The notes beneath the pieces were generated by a model, which did no database searches, was not told the DNA's origin, and saw nothing but the letters and a program-made list of their open reading frames with translations. Shown piece after piece: positions 42,652 to 50,054 of a DNA stretch of 56,069 bases; the first letter of the stretch is position 1; every line of letters begins with the position of its first letter. The stretch is from Bacteroidetes bacterium UBA5697 (GTDB lineage Bacteria > Bacteroidota > Bacteroidia > B-17B0 > Aurantibacillaceae). The position numbers and the translations under genes were made by a program. Where the stretch lies: NCBI GenBank assembly GCA_002420145.1, contig DIHL01000089.1:1-56069 (forward strand), read 5' to 3'.

Positions 42652-43629
42652 TTAGTTTTGATTTGCTTTGAATTTTTTTACTGCTTCTATCAACTTCGGA
42701 ACAATTGTAAAGGCATCACCAACTACACCATAATCAGCTGATTTAAAGAAAGGCGCCTCTTTGTCGCTATTAATAACTACAATTGTTTTACTTCCGTTAA
42801 CACCCGCTAAATGCTGGATAGCTCCTGAAATACCAATTGCGAAATATAAGTTAGGACGAATAGCAACACCTGTTTGTCCAACATGCTCATGATGTGGTCT
42901 CCAGTGCATATCAGCCACTGGACGAGAACAAGCAGTCGTTGCTTTTAATTCTTTTGCTAATTCTTCAATCATTCCCCAGTTCTCAGGGCCTTTCATTCCA
43001 CGGCCAGCAGATACTACTAATTCAGCTTCTGGTAATGGAATCATCCCACCAACATCTGTTGATTTTTTCTCTTTCACCACAATTTTAGAAGCAGGTAATT
43101 CAACTGTAAAATCAGTTACTGTTGCCGAATTATCTCCTAATTTAACTGGGAAAGAATTTGGTAATAATGAAATGATTTTAATATCACTATTGATAGAATA
43201 AACAGCTGTTGCTTTTCCTGAGAAAACATTTTTCTTAACTTCTAAACTAGCACCATTTACCGTTGGAAAATCAACAGCACCTGCAACAAAACCAGCCTTT
43301 AAACGAGCTGCTAAACGAGGAGCAGCTGCTTTACCTGTAATGTCAAAAGAGAAGATGATAATTTTTGCACCTTCTGCTTTAGCAGCTTGTTCAACCGCCG
43401 AAGAAATTAACATACTGTCTAAAGATGCTAAAGCATCATTTTTAACAGATAATATTTTTTTAGCACCTGCTTTTCCAATATCTTCTATTTGAGCAGTATC
43501 TGCATTAATAGCTATAGCTGTAACGCTAGAACCAGTTAATTCAGCAATTTTAGCTGCGTAGTTTACCACTTCTAAAGATGCTTTTTTTACTTTTCCTTTA
43601 TTGATTTCTGTATATACTAATACTGACAT
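42652..43629 (-). CDS. etfA: Electron transfer flavoprotein alpha subunit
   Basis: Holds FAD and shuttles electrons from acyl-CoA dehydrogenases to the quinone pool with EtfB. The 325-residue protein has the C-terminal FAD domain signature 'VVSAGRGMKGPENWGMIEELA', 'GATTACSRPVAD'-type strand, 'EHVGQTGVAIRPNLYFAIGISGAIQHLAG' and 'DKEAPFFKSADYGVVGD'. The N-terminal domain is the usual adenine-nucleotide-like fold. etfB lies 88 bases upstream, with a repeat in between. Confidence 0.97.
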   Translation of the reverse strand: MSVLVYTEINKGKVKKASLEVVNYAAKIAELTGSSVTAIAINADTAQIEDIGKAGAKKILSVKNDALASLDSMLISSAVEQAAKAEGAKIIIFSFDITGKAAAPRLAARLKAGFVAGAVDFPTVNGASLEVKKNVFSGKATAVYSINSDIKIISLLPNSFPVKLGDNSATVTDFTVELPASKIVVKEKKSTDVGGMIPLPEAELVVSAGRGMKGPENWGMIEELAKELKATTACSRPVADMHWRPHHEHVGQTGVAIRPNLYFAIGISGAIQHLAGVNGSKTIVVINSDKEAPFFKSADYGVVGDAFTIVPKLIEAVKKFKANQN

Positions 43630-43654
43630 AATTTCTATTTTTTAAATATTTTTT

Positions 43655-43704
43655 GATTTTAGATTTGTTCTCGACTTCGCTCGAACTGACAAAATCTAAA
43701 ATCT
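43655..43704. repeat. GTCAGTTCGAGCG repeat (reverse copy) within flanking inverted arms
   Basis: The core at 43667-43690 reads GTTCTCGACTTCGCTCGAAC then TGAC, the reverse complement of the 37950 copy. It is flanked by GATTTTAGATTT and AAATCTAAAATC, making a larger palindrome in the etfB-etfA gap. Confidence 0.8.
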
Positions 43705-43717
43705 CATTTCTAAAATC

Positions 43718-44461
43718 TTAAATAACTTTTGCTTCTGTATGTAATAAGTTTACTAACTCATCCATGTTATTTTCATCAATCATTTTGCAAGTTGTTCTTC
43801 CTGCAGATAATGTATATGATTTTACATTCGTTAATTTATCAGAACCCGAAGCTGCAACAACTGTTAAAGGTTTTGTACGAGCTCCCATGATACCTTTCAT
43901 GTTTGGAATACGTTGCTCTGCCATTCCTTTAGCACAAGAAACTACTAATGGCAATTCACATTCAACCACTTGAGTTCCACCATCTACATCGTGTTCAACA
44001 GTTGCTTTGTTTCCTTCTAAATCAAACTTAGTAGCTAATGAAATTAAAGGTAAATCCATAAATCCAGCAATCATTCCGCCAACAGATGAACCGTTAAAGC
44101 TAATCGTTTCTTTACCAGTCATAATTAAATCATAACCGTTAGCTTTTGCATAGTTTGCAATTTGCTCAGCTACAAAATATGCGTCAGGCCCTTCAGCATC
44201 AATACGAACACCGTCATCAGCACCTAAAGCAAATCCTTTACGAATCGTTGCATCGCTATCAGCTAAACCAACGTGTATTAAAGTTACTTTTTCTGCTTTA
44301 CCAGCTTCTTTTAATTCTAACGCACGAACAAGAGCATACCACTCATCGTAAGGGTTAATGATAAATTGCACACCAGCAGCGTTAAATTCTTTATCGCCGT
44401 TAGTAAAAGCTATTTTAGTAGTTGTGTCTGGAACATTACTAATTGGAACTAATATTTTCAT
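43718..44461 (-). CDS. etfB: Electron transfer flavoprotein beta subunit
   Basis: The beta subunit of the electron transfer flavoprotein, which binds AMP. The 247-residue protein has 'MKILVPISNVPDTTTKIAF', 'NPYDEWYALVRALELKEAGK', 'ADDGVRIDAEGPDAYFVAEQIA' and 'LIMTGKETISFNGSSVGGMIAG', all family segments. It is the first gene of the etfB-etfA unit, with a well-formed promoter upstream. Confidence 0.97.
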   Translation of the reverse strand: MKILVPISNVPDTTTKIAFTNGDKEFNAAGVQFIINPYDEWYALVRALELKEAGKAEKVTLIHVGLADSDATIRKGFALGADDGVRIDAEGPDAYFVAEQIANYAKANGYDLIMTGKETISFNGSSVGGMIAGFMDLPLISLATKFDLEGNKATVEHDVDGGTQVVECELPLVVSCAKGMAEQRIPNMKGIMGARTKPLTVVAASGSDKLTNVKSYTLSAGRTTCKMIDENNMDELVNLLHTEAKVI

Positions 44462-44487
44462 TGTCTTTCGTTTTTTTAAAAGGTGAG

Positions 44488-44517
44488 CAAATTTATAAAA
44501 ATATGGTTGTAAATCAA
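44488..44517 (-). promoter_or_regulatory. etfB promoter
   Basis: On the minus strand, -33 TTG (44515-44517) and -7 TAAATTTG (44488-44495) are separated by 19 bases. The start codon is 27 bases downstream. Confidence 0.65.
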
Positions 44518-44536
44518 GTGATAAACAACCATATTT

Positions 44537-45613
44537 TTACTTTGTTTTGACCAAATTATAAAACTCTGTAAGCGAGTGTTTTACAGCTTTGGCTACCAAT
44601 AATCTAAAATCAGATAATTGCCCTTTTACATGAGCTTTTTCTAATGCTTCGTAGTATTTTAAGCGGCTAGCCAAGCTTCCTTTAATATTAGCAATATAAT
44701 ACCCGTTTTTTAATAAAATCATATTCATTAATAAGCGAGAGGCTCTACCATTACCATCAATAAAAGGGTGAATACCTACTAAAATTTGATGCATATCTGC
44801 AGCTAACACAACTGGGTGTAATTGAGATTCGTTTCTGTTGTAGTAGTTTATTAGATTTTCCATTTTTAATGGCACATCAAAAAACACAGGCGGTTCATGC
44901 TTACTTCCTGTAATTCGCACATCGGTGTTTCTGTATTTGCCAGCATCATTATTTAAAATCCCTTTTAAAACTAAGTAGTGCAACTCTTTAATACTTCTTT
45001 CGTTTAAAGTAATATGATTGTTTGCTAAGTCATTCACAAAATCGATTGCCTCTTTATGATTGATAGCTTCTAGATGCTCTCTAACACTCTTACCACCAAT
45101 GGTAACACCTTCTTTAATTACCATAGCTGTTTCCTGTAAGGTAAGGGTATTGCCTTCTATTTTATTACTTTCATAGGTATAATCTGTAAAAAAATAATCG
45201 TTGAGTTTGTGCAATTGTGTTTTATTAAGAGGCTTTAAGGTATCAATTTTTTGTTTTAAAATATCTATGTCGTTTAATAATTTCATTAGAGGTTTTGGCA
45301 AAACCTGTTGTGTTGTTTTATTTAATAATTTTTGATAGCCAGCAATACTATCACTTACTATGCTTAGCACTTCATCGGCATAGGCGTAGCCTTTGATATC
45401 TTCCAATATTTTATCAGATAGCCAAGTGTTCATTAAATCATTGGATTTGGCACCTAAAATATCGGCTAATTTTAAAACTTGTTCTTTGGTAGGTTTGCGT
45501 AATTCCGTCTCAAACTTGCTAATCAAGGATTGATCAATACCCATTTTATGAGCAAGTTCTTGAGTTTTTAGCTTATTTTGAACCCGAAGTTCTTTTAATT
45601 TAATGCCTAACAT
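44537..45613 (-). CDS. Fic-domain AMPylase-like protein with N-terminal XRE helix-turn-helix
   Basis: Fic enzymes transfer AMP, or similar groups, to protein side chains. From the ATG at 45613 the protein has 358 residues: an XRE-type HTH at about 4-58 ('TQELAHKMGIDQSLISKFE'), a linker, a Fic_N-like region with the inhibitory motif SNKIEGN (149-155, pattern S/TxxxEG/N), and the Fic core HPFIDGNGRASR (282-293) with all key residues. The inhibitory helix in the same chain, ahead of the Fic motif, marks a self-inhibited class II Fic. Upstream in-frame ATGs (45631, 45646) lie inside or before the promoter boxes, so they are unlikely starts. No separate antitoxin gene is adjacent. Confidence 0.9.
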   Translation of the reverse strand: MLGIKLKELRVQNKLKTQELAHKMGIDQSLISKFETELRKPTKEQVLKLADILGAKSNDLMNTWLSDKILEDIKGYAYADEVLSIVSDSIAGYQKLLNKTTQQVLPKPLMKLLNDIDILKQKIDTLKPLNKTQLHKLNDYFFTDYTYESNKIEGNTLTLQETAMVIKEGVTIGGKSVREHLEAINHKEAIDFVNDLANNHITLNERSIKELHYLVLKGILNNDAGKYRNTDVRITGSKHEPPVFFDVPLKMENLINYYNRNESQLHPVVLAADMHQILVGIHPFIDGNGRASRLLMNMILLKNGYYIANIKGSLASRLKYYEALEKAHVKGQLSDFRLLVAKAVKHSLTEFYNLVKTK

Positions 45614-45623
45614 AATTACATTA

Positions 45624-45664
45624 TTTGTCATGACAAAACTAGTCATATTTTTTTGGTTTTCAAA
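45624..45664 (-). promoter_or_regulatory. fic promoter with overlapping palindromic operator
   Basis: On the minus strand, -33 TTTG (45661-45664) and -7 TAGTTTTG (45634-45641) are 19 bases apart. A perfect 14-base palindrome TTTGTCATGACAAA (45624-45637) covers half of the -7 box and the expected start site. An ATGAC/GTCAT inverted pair overlaps it. This is the expected layout for autorepression by the XRE domain. Confidence 0.65.
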
Positions 45665-45709
45665 TTATTTTTCCATCTTTTTTAGTTTTTATTTCCCCAC
45701 TCTTTTACA

Positions 45710-45717
45710 TACATTTG
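45710..45717 (+). promoter_or_regulatory. Candidate pdhB promoter, -7 box
   Basis: TACATTTG matches TAnnTTTG, 16 bases before the E1 beta ATG and divergent from the fic promoter. No TTTG at the expected -33 position. Confidence 0.4.
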
Positions 45718-45733
45718 GACTTTAATAATTTAT

Positions 45734-46717
45734 ATGAGAACTATAGAATTTAGAGAAGCCCTACGCGAAGCAATGAACGAAGAAATGCGCCGTGATGAAA
45801 CCATTTTTTTAATGGGAGAAGAAGTGGCTGAATATAATGGAGCTTACAAAGTAAGTAAAGGCATGTTGGCTGAATTTGGCCCTAAACGTATTATTGATAC
45901 ACCAATTGCAGAGCTTGGTTTTGCGGGTATTGGAGTAGGAGCGGCAGTAAATGGATTACGTCCAATTATTGAATTCATGACCTTTAACTTCTCTTTAGTA
46001 GCTATTGATCAAGTAATTAATGCAGCAGCTAAATTTTTAAGTATGAGTGGTGGTCAATATAATTGCCCAATTGTTTTTAGAGGCCCAACAGCTAGTGCTG
46101 GGATGTTAAGTTCACAACATTCACAAGCTTTTGAAAACTGGTATGCAAACTGTCCAGGTTTAAAAGTAGTTGTCCCATCTAATGGATATGATGCTAAAGG
46201 ATTATTAAAAGCTTCGATTCGTGATAATGACCCTGTTATTTTTATGGAAAGTGAGCAGATGTATGGAGATAAATGTGAGATTCCTGATGGAGAATATATT
46301 ATTCCTATTGGAGTAGCTGATATTAAAAGACAAGGAACTGATGTAACAATTGTTTCTTTTGGTAAAATTATGAAAGTGGCTTTAGCAGCTGCAGCCGAAT
46401 TAGAAAAAGAAGGTATTAGTGCTGAGGTGATTGATTTAAGAACAGTTCGTCCAATTGATTATGATACTGTTATTGCTTCAGTAAAGAAAACAAATCGTTT
46501 AGTGATTGTAGAAGAGGCTTGGCCATTGGCAAGTATTTCTTCTGAGATTACATTCCGAGTTCAAAAAGATGCATTTGATTATTTAGATGCTCCTATTCGT
46601 CGTATTACAGCGGCAGACGTTCCATTGCCTTATGCTCCAACTTTAATTGAAGCCTCTTTGCCAAATGTTGCGCGCACAGTAAAAGCAGTAAAAGAAGTAA
46701 TGTACGCAACTAAATAA
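45734..46717 (+). CDS. pdhB: Pyruvate dehydrogenase E1 component, beta subunit
   Basis: Beta chain of the thiamine-dependent pyruvate dehydrogenase E1. The 327-residue protein begins 'MRTIEFREALREAMNEEMRRD' and has 'GEEVAEYNGAYKVSKGMLAEFG', 'DTPIAELGFAGIGVGAA', 'IVFRGPTASAGMLSSQHSQAFENWYANCPG' and the C-terminal 'PLPYAPTLIEASLPN'. It is closest in pattern to pyruvate rather than branched-chain E1 beta. The alpha subunit and E2 are not beside it. A terminator follows. Confidence 0.95.
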   Translation: MRTIEFREALREAMNEEMRRDETIFLMGEEVAEYNGAYKVSKGMLAEFGPKRIIDTPIAELGFAGIGVGAAVNGLRPIIEFMTFNFSLVAIDQVINAAAKFLSMSGGQYNCPIVFRGPTASAGMLSSQHSQAFENWYANCPGLKVVVPSNGYDAKGLLKASIRDNDPVIFMESEQMYGDKCEIPDGEYIIPIGVADIKRQGTDVTIVSFGKIMKVALAAAAELEKEGISAEVIDLRTVRPIDYDTVIASVKKTNRLVIVEEAWPLASISSEITFRVQKDAFDYLDAPIRRITAADVPLPYAPTLIEASLPNVARTVKAVKEVMYATK

Positions 46718-46741
46718 AAAGTAATATCTTATATAAAAAAG

Positions 46742-46768
46742 AAGCTATCAAATTTGATAGCTTTTTTT
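46742..46768 (+). terminator. pdhB terminator
   Basis: Perfect arms AAGCTATCAAA and TTTGATAGCTT, then a T run. Confidence 0.93.
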
Positions 46769-46770
46769 GT

Positions 46771-46850
46771 GTCAGTTCGAGCGTAGTCGAGAACTTTATA
46801 TTTATTGTTTACATCTCGACTTCGCTATCACGCCAAGGCGTGATGACAGT
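46771..46850. repeat. GTCAGTTCGAGCG repeat pair interrupted by a CACGCCAAGGCGTG palindrome
   Basis: A full repeat at 46771-46794 is followed by an inverted half copy CTCGACTTCGCT (46815-46826). The missing end of the second copy is replaced by TCACGCCAAGGCGTGA (46828-46843), followed by TGACAG. It lies between the ends of convergent genes. Confidence 0.75.
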
Positions 46851-46869
46851 AATTAAAGAGGTTACTGTT

Positions 46870-49074
46870 CTAGTTTTTTAACTTCACAATAATAAATTCT
46901 GTTCTTCTGTTTTTCGCGTGCTCATCTTCCGAACAAGATGGTTTTACTTTTCCTTCACAGGCACAGGAGTTTAATAATTTACTCTCGCCATAACCTTTAC
47001 CAGAAATACGAGATTTATCAATACCTTGTTTTACAATATATGCGGCGGCAGCTACAGCTCTTGCTCCTGATAATTTTAAGTTAGCCGCTGCAGTCCCTCT
47101 GCAATCGGTATGCGCACCTAACTCAATAATCATAGCAGGATATTCTTTCATAACGGCAACTACCTTACTTAGTTCTATTGCTGCATCTGGTCTGATTTTC
47201 GATTTACCTAAGTCAAAATAAATTGGTTTGATATCAATCATTTTTGCTAAGTCCATACCAACTTCCACTTTACCAATAGTTAAAGACAATAATTCATTCA
47301 TTTGAATTTCACCTTCTTTTTTGATATCATAAGTGAAATTTAAAGTTTTAGTAATAAACCCTTCCTTCTCAATAGTGACAAAGAAAAGTAATTTATCTCC
47401 AATTTTTTTGCCCTTTAATGGCATTTTGTATTCTCCGTTTTTCTCTGTTTTTAATAATTCAAAATCATTACTAACAGCTAAGTCTTTAATTTTAATTTTC
47501 ACGCCCTCAATGCCATCTCCAGTTTTAGCATCATAAATTCCAGCTAGTAAAGTTAAGTTAGGGTCTTTTTCTAATTCAATAGTTTTAGTAAATTCATCTT
47601 CTTCAGTTGAAGATTTAGTGGAAATAGAATCTTCGATATCAAAGTATTTTTCTTTCTTCACTGCTAATTTATAATTCACTTCATCTTCTAATACAAACTG
47701 AAATTCACCTTTTTCGTTAGTGGTAAATGAATCTGCATTTAATTTAATAGTAGTTAAAGGAAGGGCTTCTTGTGTTTCTTTATTTTTAATAATAAAGTTT
47801 ACAGTTTTTCCTCTTGAAACTTTTCTTAAAACTTCAATGCTGTAAATGTCATCATTCATTCCTCCCGTTTTTCTGTTAGAACTTAAAAAACCTTTTTTAG
47901 CATCTGCATTTAAATTATAAGCAAAGTCATCGTGTTCAGTATTTACAGGTCTTCCCATGTTATATACTTTCCCAGCTTTATCATCTTTAATTTTAGATTC
48001 GTAAATGTCTAATCCTCCTAATCCTTCATGGCCATTTGAAGCGAAGTATAAAATATTATCTGCAGTTATAGAAGGGAAAATTTCGTTTCCTTTTGTGTTT
48101 ACTTTATCACCCATATTCACAGGAGTTCCCCAAGCGCCACTGGCATCTAATTTACAATACCAAATATCCATACCGCCTTGTCCGCCACCCATATCAGATG
48201 AAAAGTATAATGTTTTACCATCTGCACTAATAGCAGGATGAGCACAGTTATATTCGTTACTATTAAACTTCAAATCCATTAATGACTGAATATCTCCTTT
48301 TATTATAGTTGCTTGAAATACTCTTAATTTTTGAGATCCATCTAAACTTTTTGTTTTTTTGGAAGTTGAGTTTCTAGTAAAAAAAATAGTTTGTCCGTCT
48401 TTAGTTGCGCAAAACGGACCATCGTTAAATTTAGTAGAGAAATCTTCTAAAAAGATAGCAGGCTTTTCATATTTACCATTGGCATCTTTTTCTGTCATAT
48501 ACATATGACAATAATTATTGCCTGTCCAGCCATGTCTTCTTGTAATCCAAGTTGTTTTGGTTTTAGAAGATGCAAATACAACTTTGTTTTCTAAGAATGT
48601 AATGGCAGAGAAATCATCAAAATTTGAATTGAAAGAAACTGTATCTATTTTATAAGCATCTGCATCTTTCGAAAATTTTTGGAGATTAGTAATTGCTTTT
48701 GCGAATTTTTCGCCACGACTATCCGCTTTAAAATCTTCTACATATTTTTTTGCTTCACCATATCTGCCAGCTTCCATTAATGCTTGGCCATAATATAATT
48801 TATGAATGTCTTCCGCTTTTCCGCTTCTTACTAGTTTTCCATATGAATTTAATTGACCTTTATTGTTGTTAGTTAAACGATAACAATCACCTAAATTCAT
48901 TAATACATCAGCATTAGAACTATCCTTTTTTAATACGCTTTCGTATTTTGGAATAGCCTCCATGTAAAGTTTTTTGAAAAACAATTTATTAGCCGAATTA
49001 ATAGTAGCGGTTTGAGCATTACCATTTAATGCAAATAAACTAATGATGGATAAAAGAAAAATTGACTTATTCAT
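46870..49074 (-). CDS. OmpA-family protein with TPR, PD40 and carboxypeptidase-like domains
   Basis: A 734-residue envelope protein: signal peptide (ending GNAQ), TPR-like helices (about 25-125), PD40/WD40-like propeller repeats (about 150-410; 'AHPAISADGKTLYFSSDMGGGQGGMDIWYC'-type blades), a carboxypeptidase regulatory-like domain (about 420-500), a second beta-sandwich (about 505-595), and an OmpA peptidoglycan-binding domain (about 615-734; 'ELGAHTDCRGTAAANLKLSGARA' and 'NRRTEFIIV'). A Cys-rich insert 'NSCACEGKVKPSC' lies in the OmpA domain. The layout is that of T9SS-associated OmpA proteins in sprB-like loci. It follows the porP/sprF-like gene after four bases. Confidence 0.93.
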   Translation of the reverse strand: MNKSIFLLSIISLFALNGNAQTATINSANKLFFKKLYMEAIPKYESVLKKDSSNADVLMNLGDCYRLTNNNKGQLNSYGKLVRSGKAEDIHKLYYGQALMEAGRYGEAKKYVEDFKADSRGEKFAKAITNLQKFSKDADAYKIDTVSFNSNFDDFSAITFLENKVVFASSKTKTTWITRRHGWTGNNYCHMYMTEKDANGKYEKPAIFLEDFSTKFNDGPFCATKDGQTIFFTRNSTSKKTKSLDGSQKLRVFQATIIKGDIQSLMDLKFNSNEYNCAHPAISADGKTLYFSSDMGGGQGGMDIWYCKLDASGAWGTPVNMGDKVNTKGNEIFPSITADNILYFASNGHEGLGGLDIYESKIKDDKAGKVYNMGRPVNTEHDDFAYNLNADAKKGFLSSNRKTGGMNDDIYSIEVLRKVSRGKTVNFIIKNKETQEALPLTTIKLNADSFTTNEKGEFQFVLEDEVNYKLAVKKEKYFDIEDSISTKSSTEEDEFTKTIELEKDPNLTLLAGIYDAKTGDGIEGVKIKIKDLAVSNDFELLKTEKNGEYKMPLKGKKIGDKLLFFVTIEKEGFITKTLNFTYDIKKEGEIQMNELLSLTIGKVEVGMDLAKMIDIKPIYFDLGKSKIRPDAAIELSKVVAVMKEYPAMIIELGAHTDCRGTAAANLKLSGARAVAAAAYIVKQGIDKSRISGKGYGESKLLNSCACEGKVKPSCSEDEHAKNRRTEFIIVKLKN

Positions 49075-49078
49075 AAAA

Positions 49079-50014
49079 TTAGAAATATCTTGGAGTTACT
49101 ACTTTACGTTGTTTGTATGAGAATAAATATCCTAAGGTAATCTCATGAGAGCCTTGAGAATATTTTTGAATTTTAGTTAAAGAATAATCATAAGAATAAT
49201 TAACTAAAAATTGAGGCGTTACCTGTAGCCCTAATAAAGCAGATATGTCGGCATCACTTCTGTATGATAATCCTGCCCAAACTTTATTTTTAATTAAAGC
49301 ACTAACATTGATGTCGTATTGTAATGGAGCATTTTGAACCATCTTCACCATAGCTTGAGGTTTAAGCTTTAAATCATCATTTACCTCATACACATAACCT
49401 ACGGTTAAGTAATAATGAAATTTTTCAGCATTTAATTTATTTGATTTGATAATACCACCTGATTGATCAAACATATAACTATCATCTACCATTCTAGGAA
49501 TGGAAATACCAGCATAAAATTTATTAGTGTAGTAATATATACCAGCGCCAAAGTTAGGAGCAATTAAGCTAGGTGTATTACTAGCTACTTGTATATCTCC
49601 TGTTTCTGTTGCTTTTAACTCTGATAATTTATTTACTTGATTGTGAATTCCACCCATTAAACCAAACGACAAATGACCAATTTCACCAGTTTTAATTCTG
49701 TATGAATAGTTTAAATAAACGAGGTTGCGGTTTAATTTTCCGATTTGCTCATTTAGTAAGCTCAAACCAAGCCCCATTTTATTGTTGGCTAATGGACCAT
49801 GTAATGTAAATGAAGTTGTAATTGGTCTTCCTGGAAAACTAACCCATTGTTGTCTATGCGTTAAATTAACAGCCATCGCATCTTTCGATCCTGTATAACC
49901 AGGATTGATAAACATCTCATTAAACATGTATTGCGTAAACATTGCATCATATTGTGCATTGGCACGAGTGATACAAAATAGTGTTACGATGATGATTAAA
50001 ATTAATTTTTTCAT
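49079..50014 (-). CDS. PorP/SprF-family type IX secretion membrane protein
   Basis: A 311-residue outer-membrane barrel with a signal peptide (ending ANAQ). The start of the mature protein, 'YDAMFTQYMFNEMFINPGYTGSKDAMAVNLTHRQQWVSFPGRP', is the PorP/SprF signature; alternating strands follow to the end. These proteins are thought to help secrete or anchor type B CTD cargo. It sits directly downstream of such a cargo gene, as in the sprB-sprF arrangement of Flavobacterium. The ATG at 50014 is preferred to the in-frame TTG at 50029. Confidence 0.94.
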   Translation of the reverse strand: MKKLILIIIVTLFCITRANAQYDAMFTQYMFNEMFINPGYTGSKDAMAVNLTHRQQWVSFPGRPITTSFTLHGPLANNKMGLGLSLLNEQIGKLNRNLVYLNYSYRIKTGEIGHLSFGLMGGIHNQVNKLSELKATETGDIQVASNTPSLIAPNFGAGIYYYTNKFYAGISIPRMVDDSYMFDQSGGIIKSNKLNAEKFHYYLTVGYVYEVNDDLKLKPQAMVKMVQNAPLQYDINVSALIKNKVWAGLSYRSDADISALLGLQVTPQFLVNYSYDYSLTKIQKYSQGSHEITLGYLFSYKQRKVVTPRYF

Positions 50015-50054
50015 TGTCTTTATTTTCAAGTTTTTTAAAAATGCTTCTTATAAA

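Noticed and set aside
44537..45613. Fic gene as part of a two-gene toxin-antitoxin pair
   Set aside because: No small antitoxin gene is adjacent; the inhibitory SNKIEGN motif is inside the same protein.
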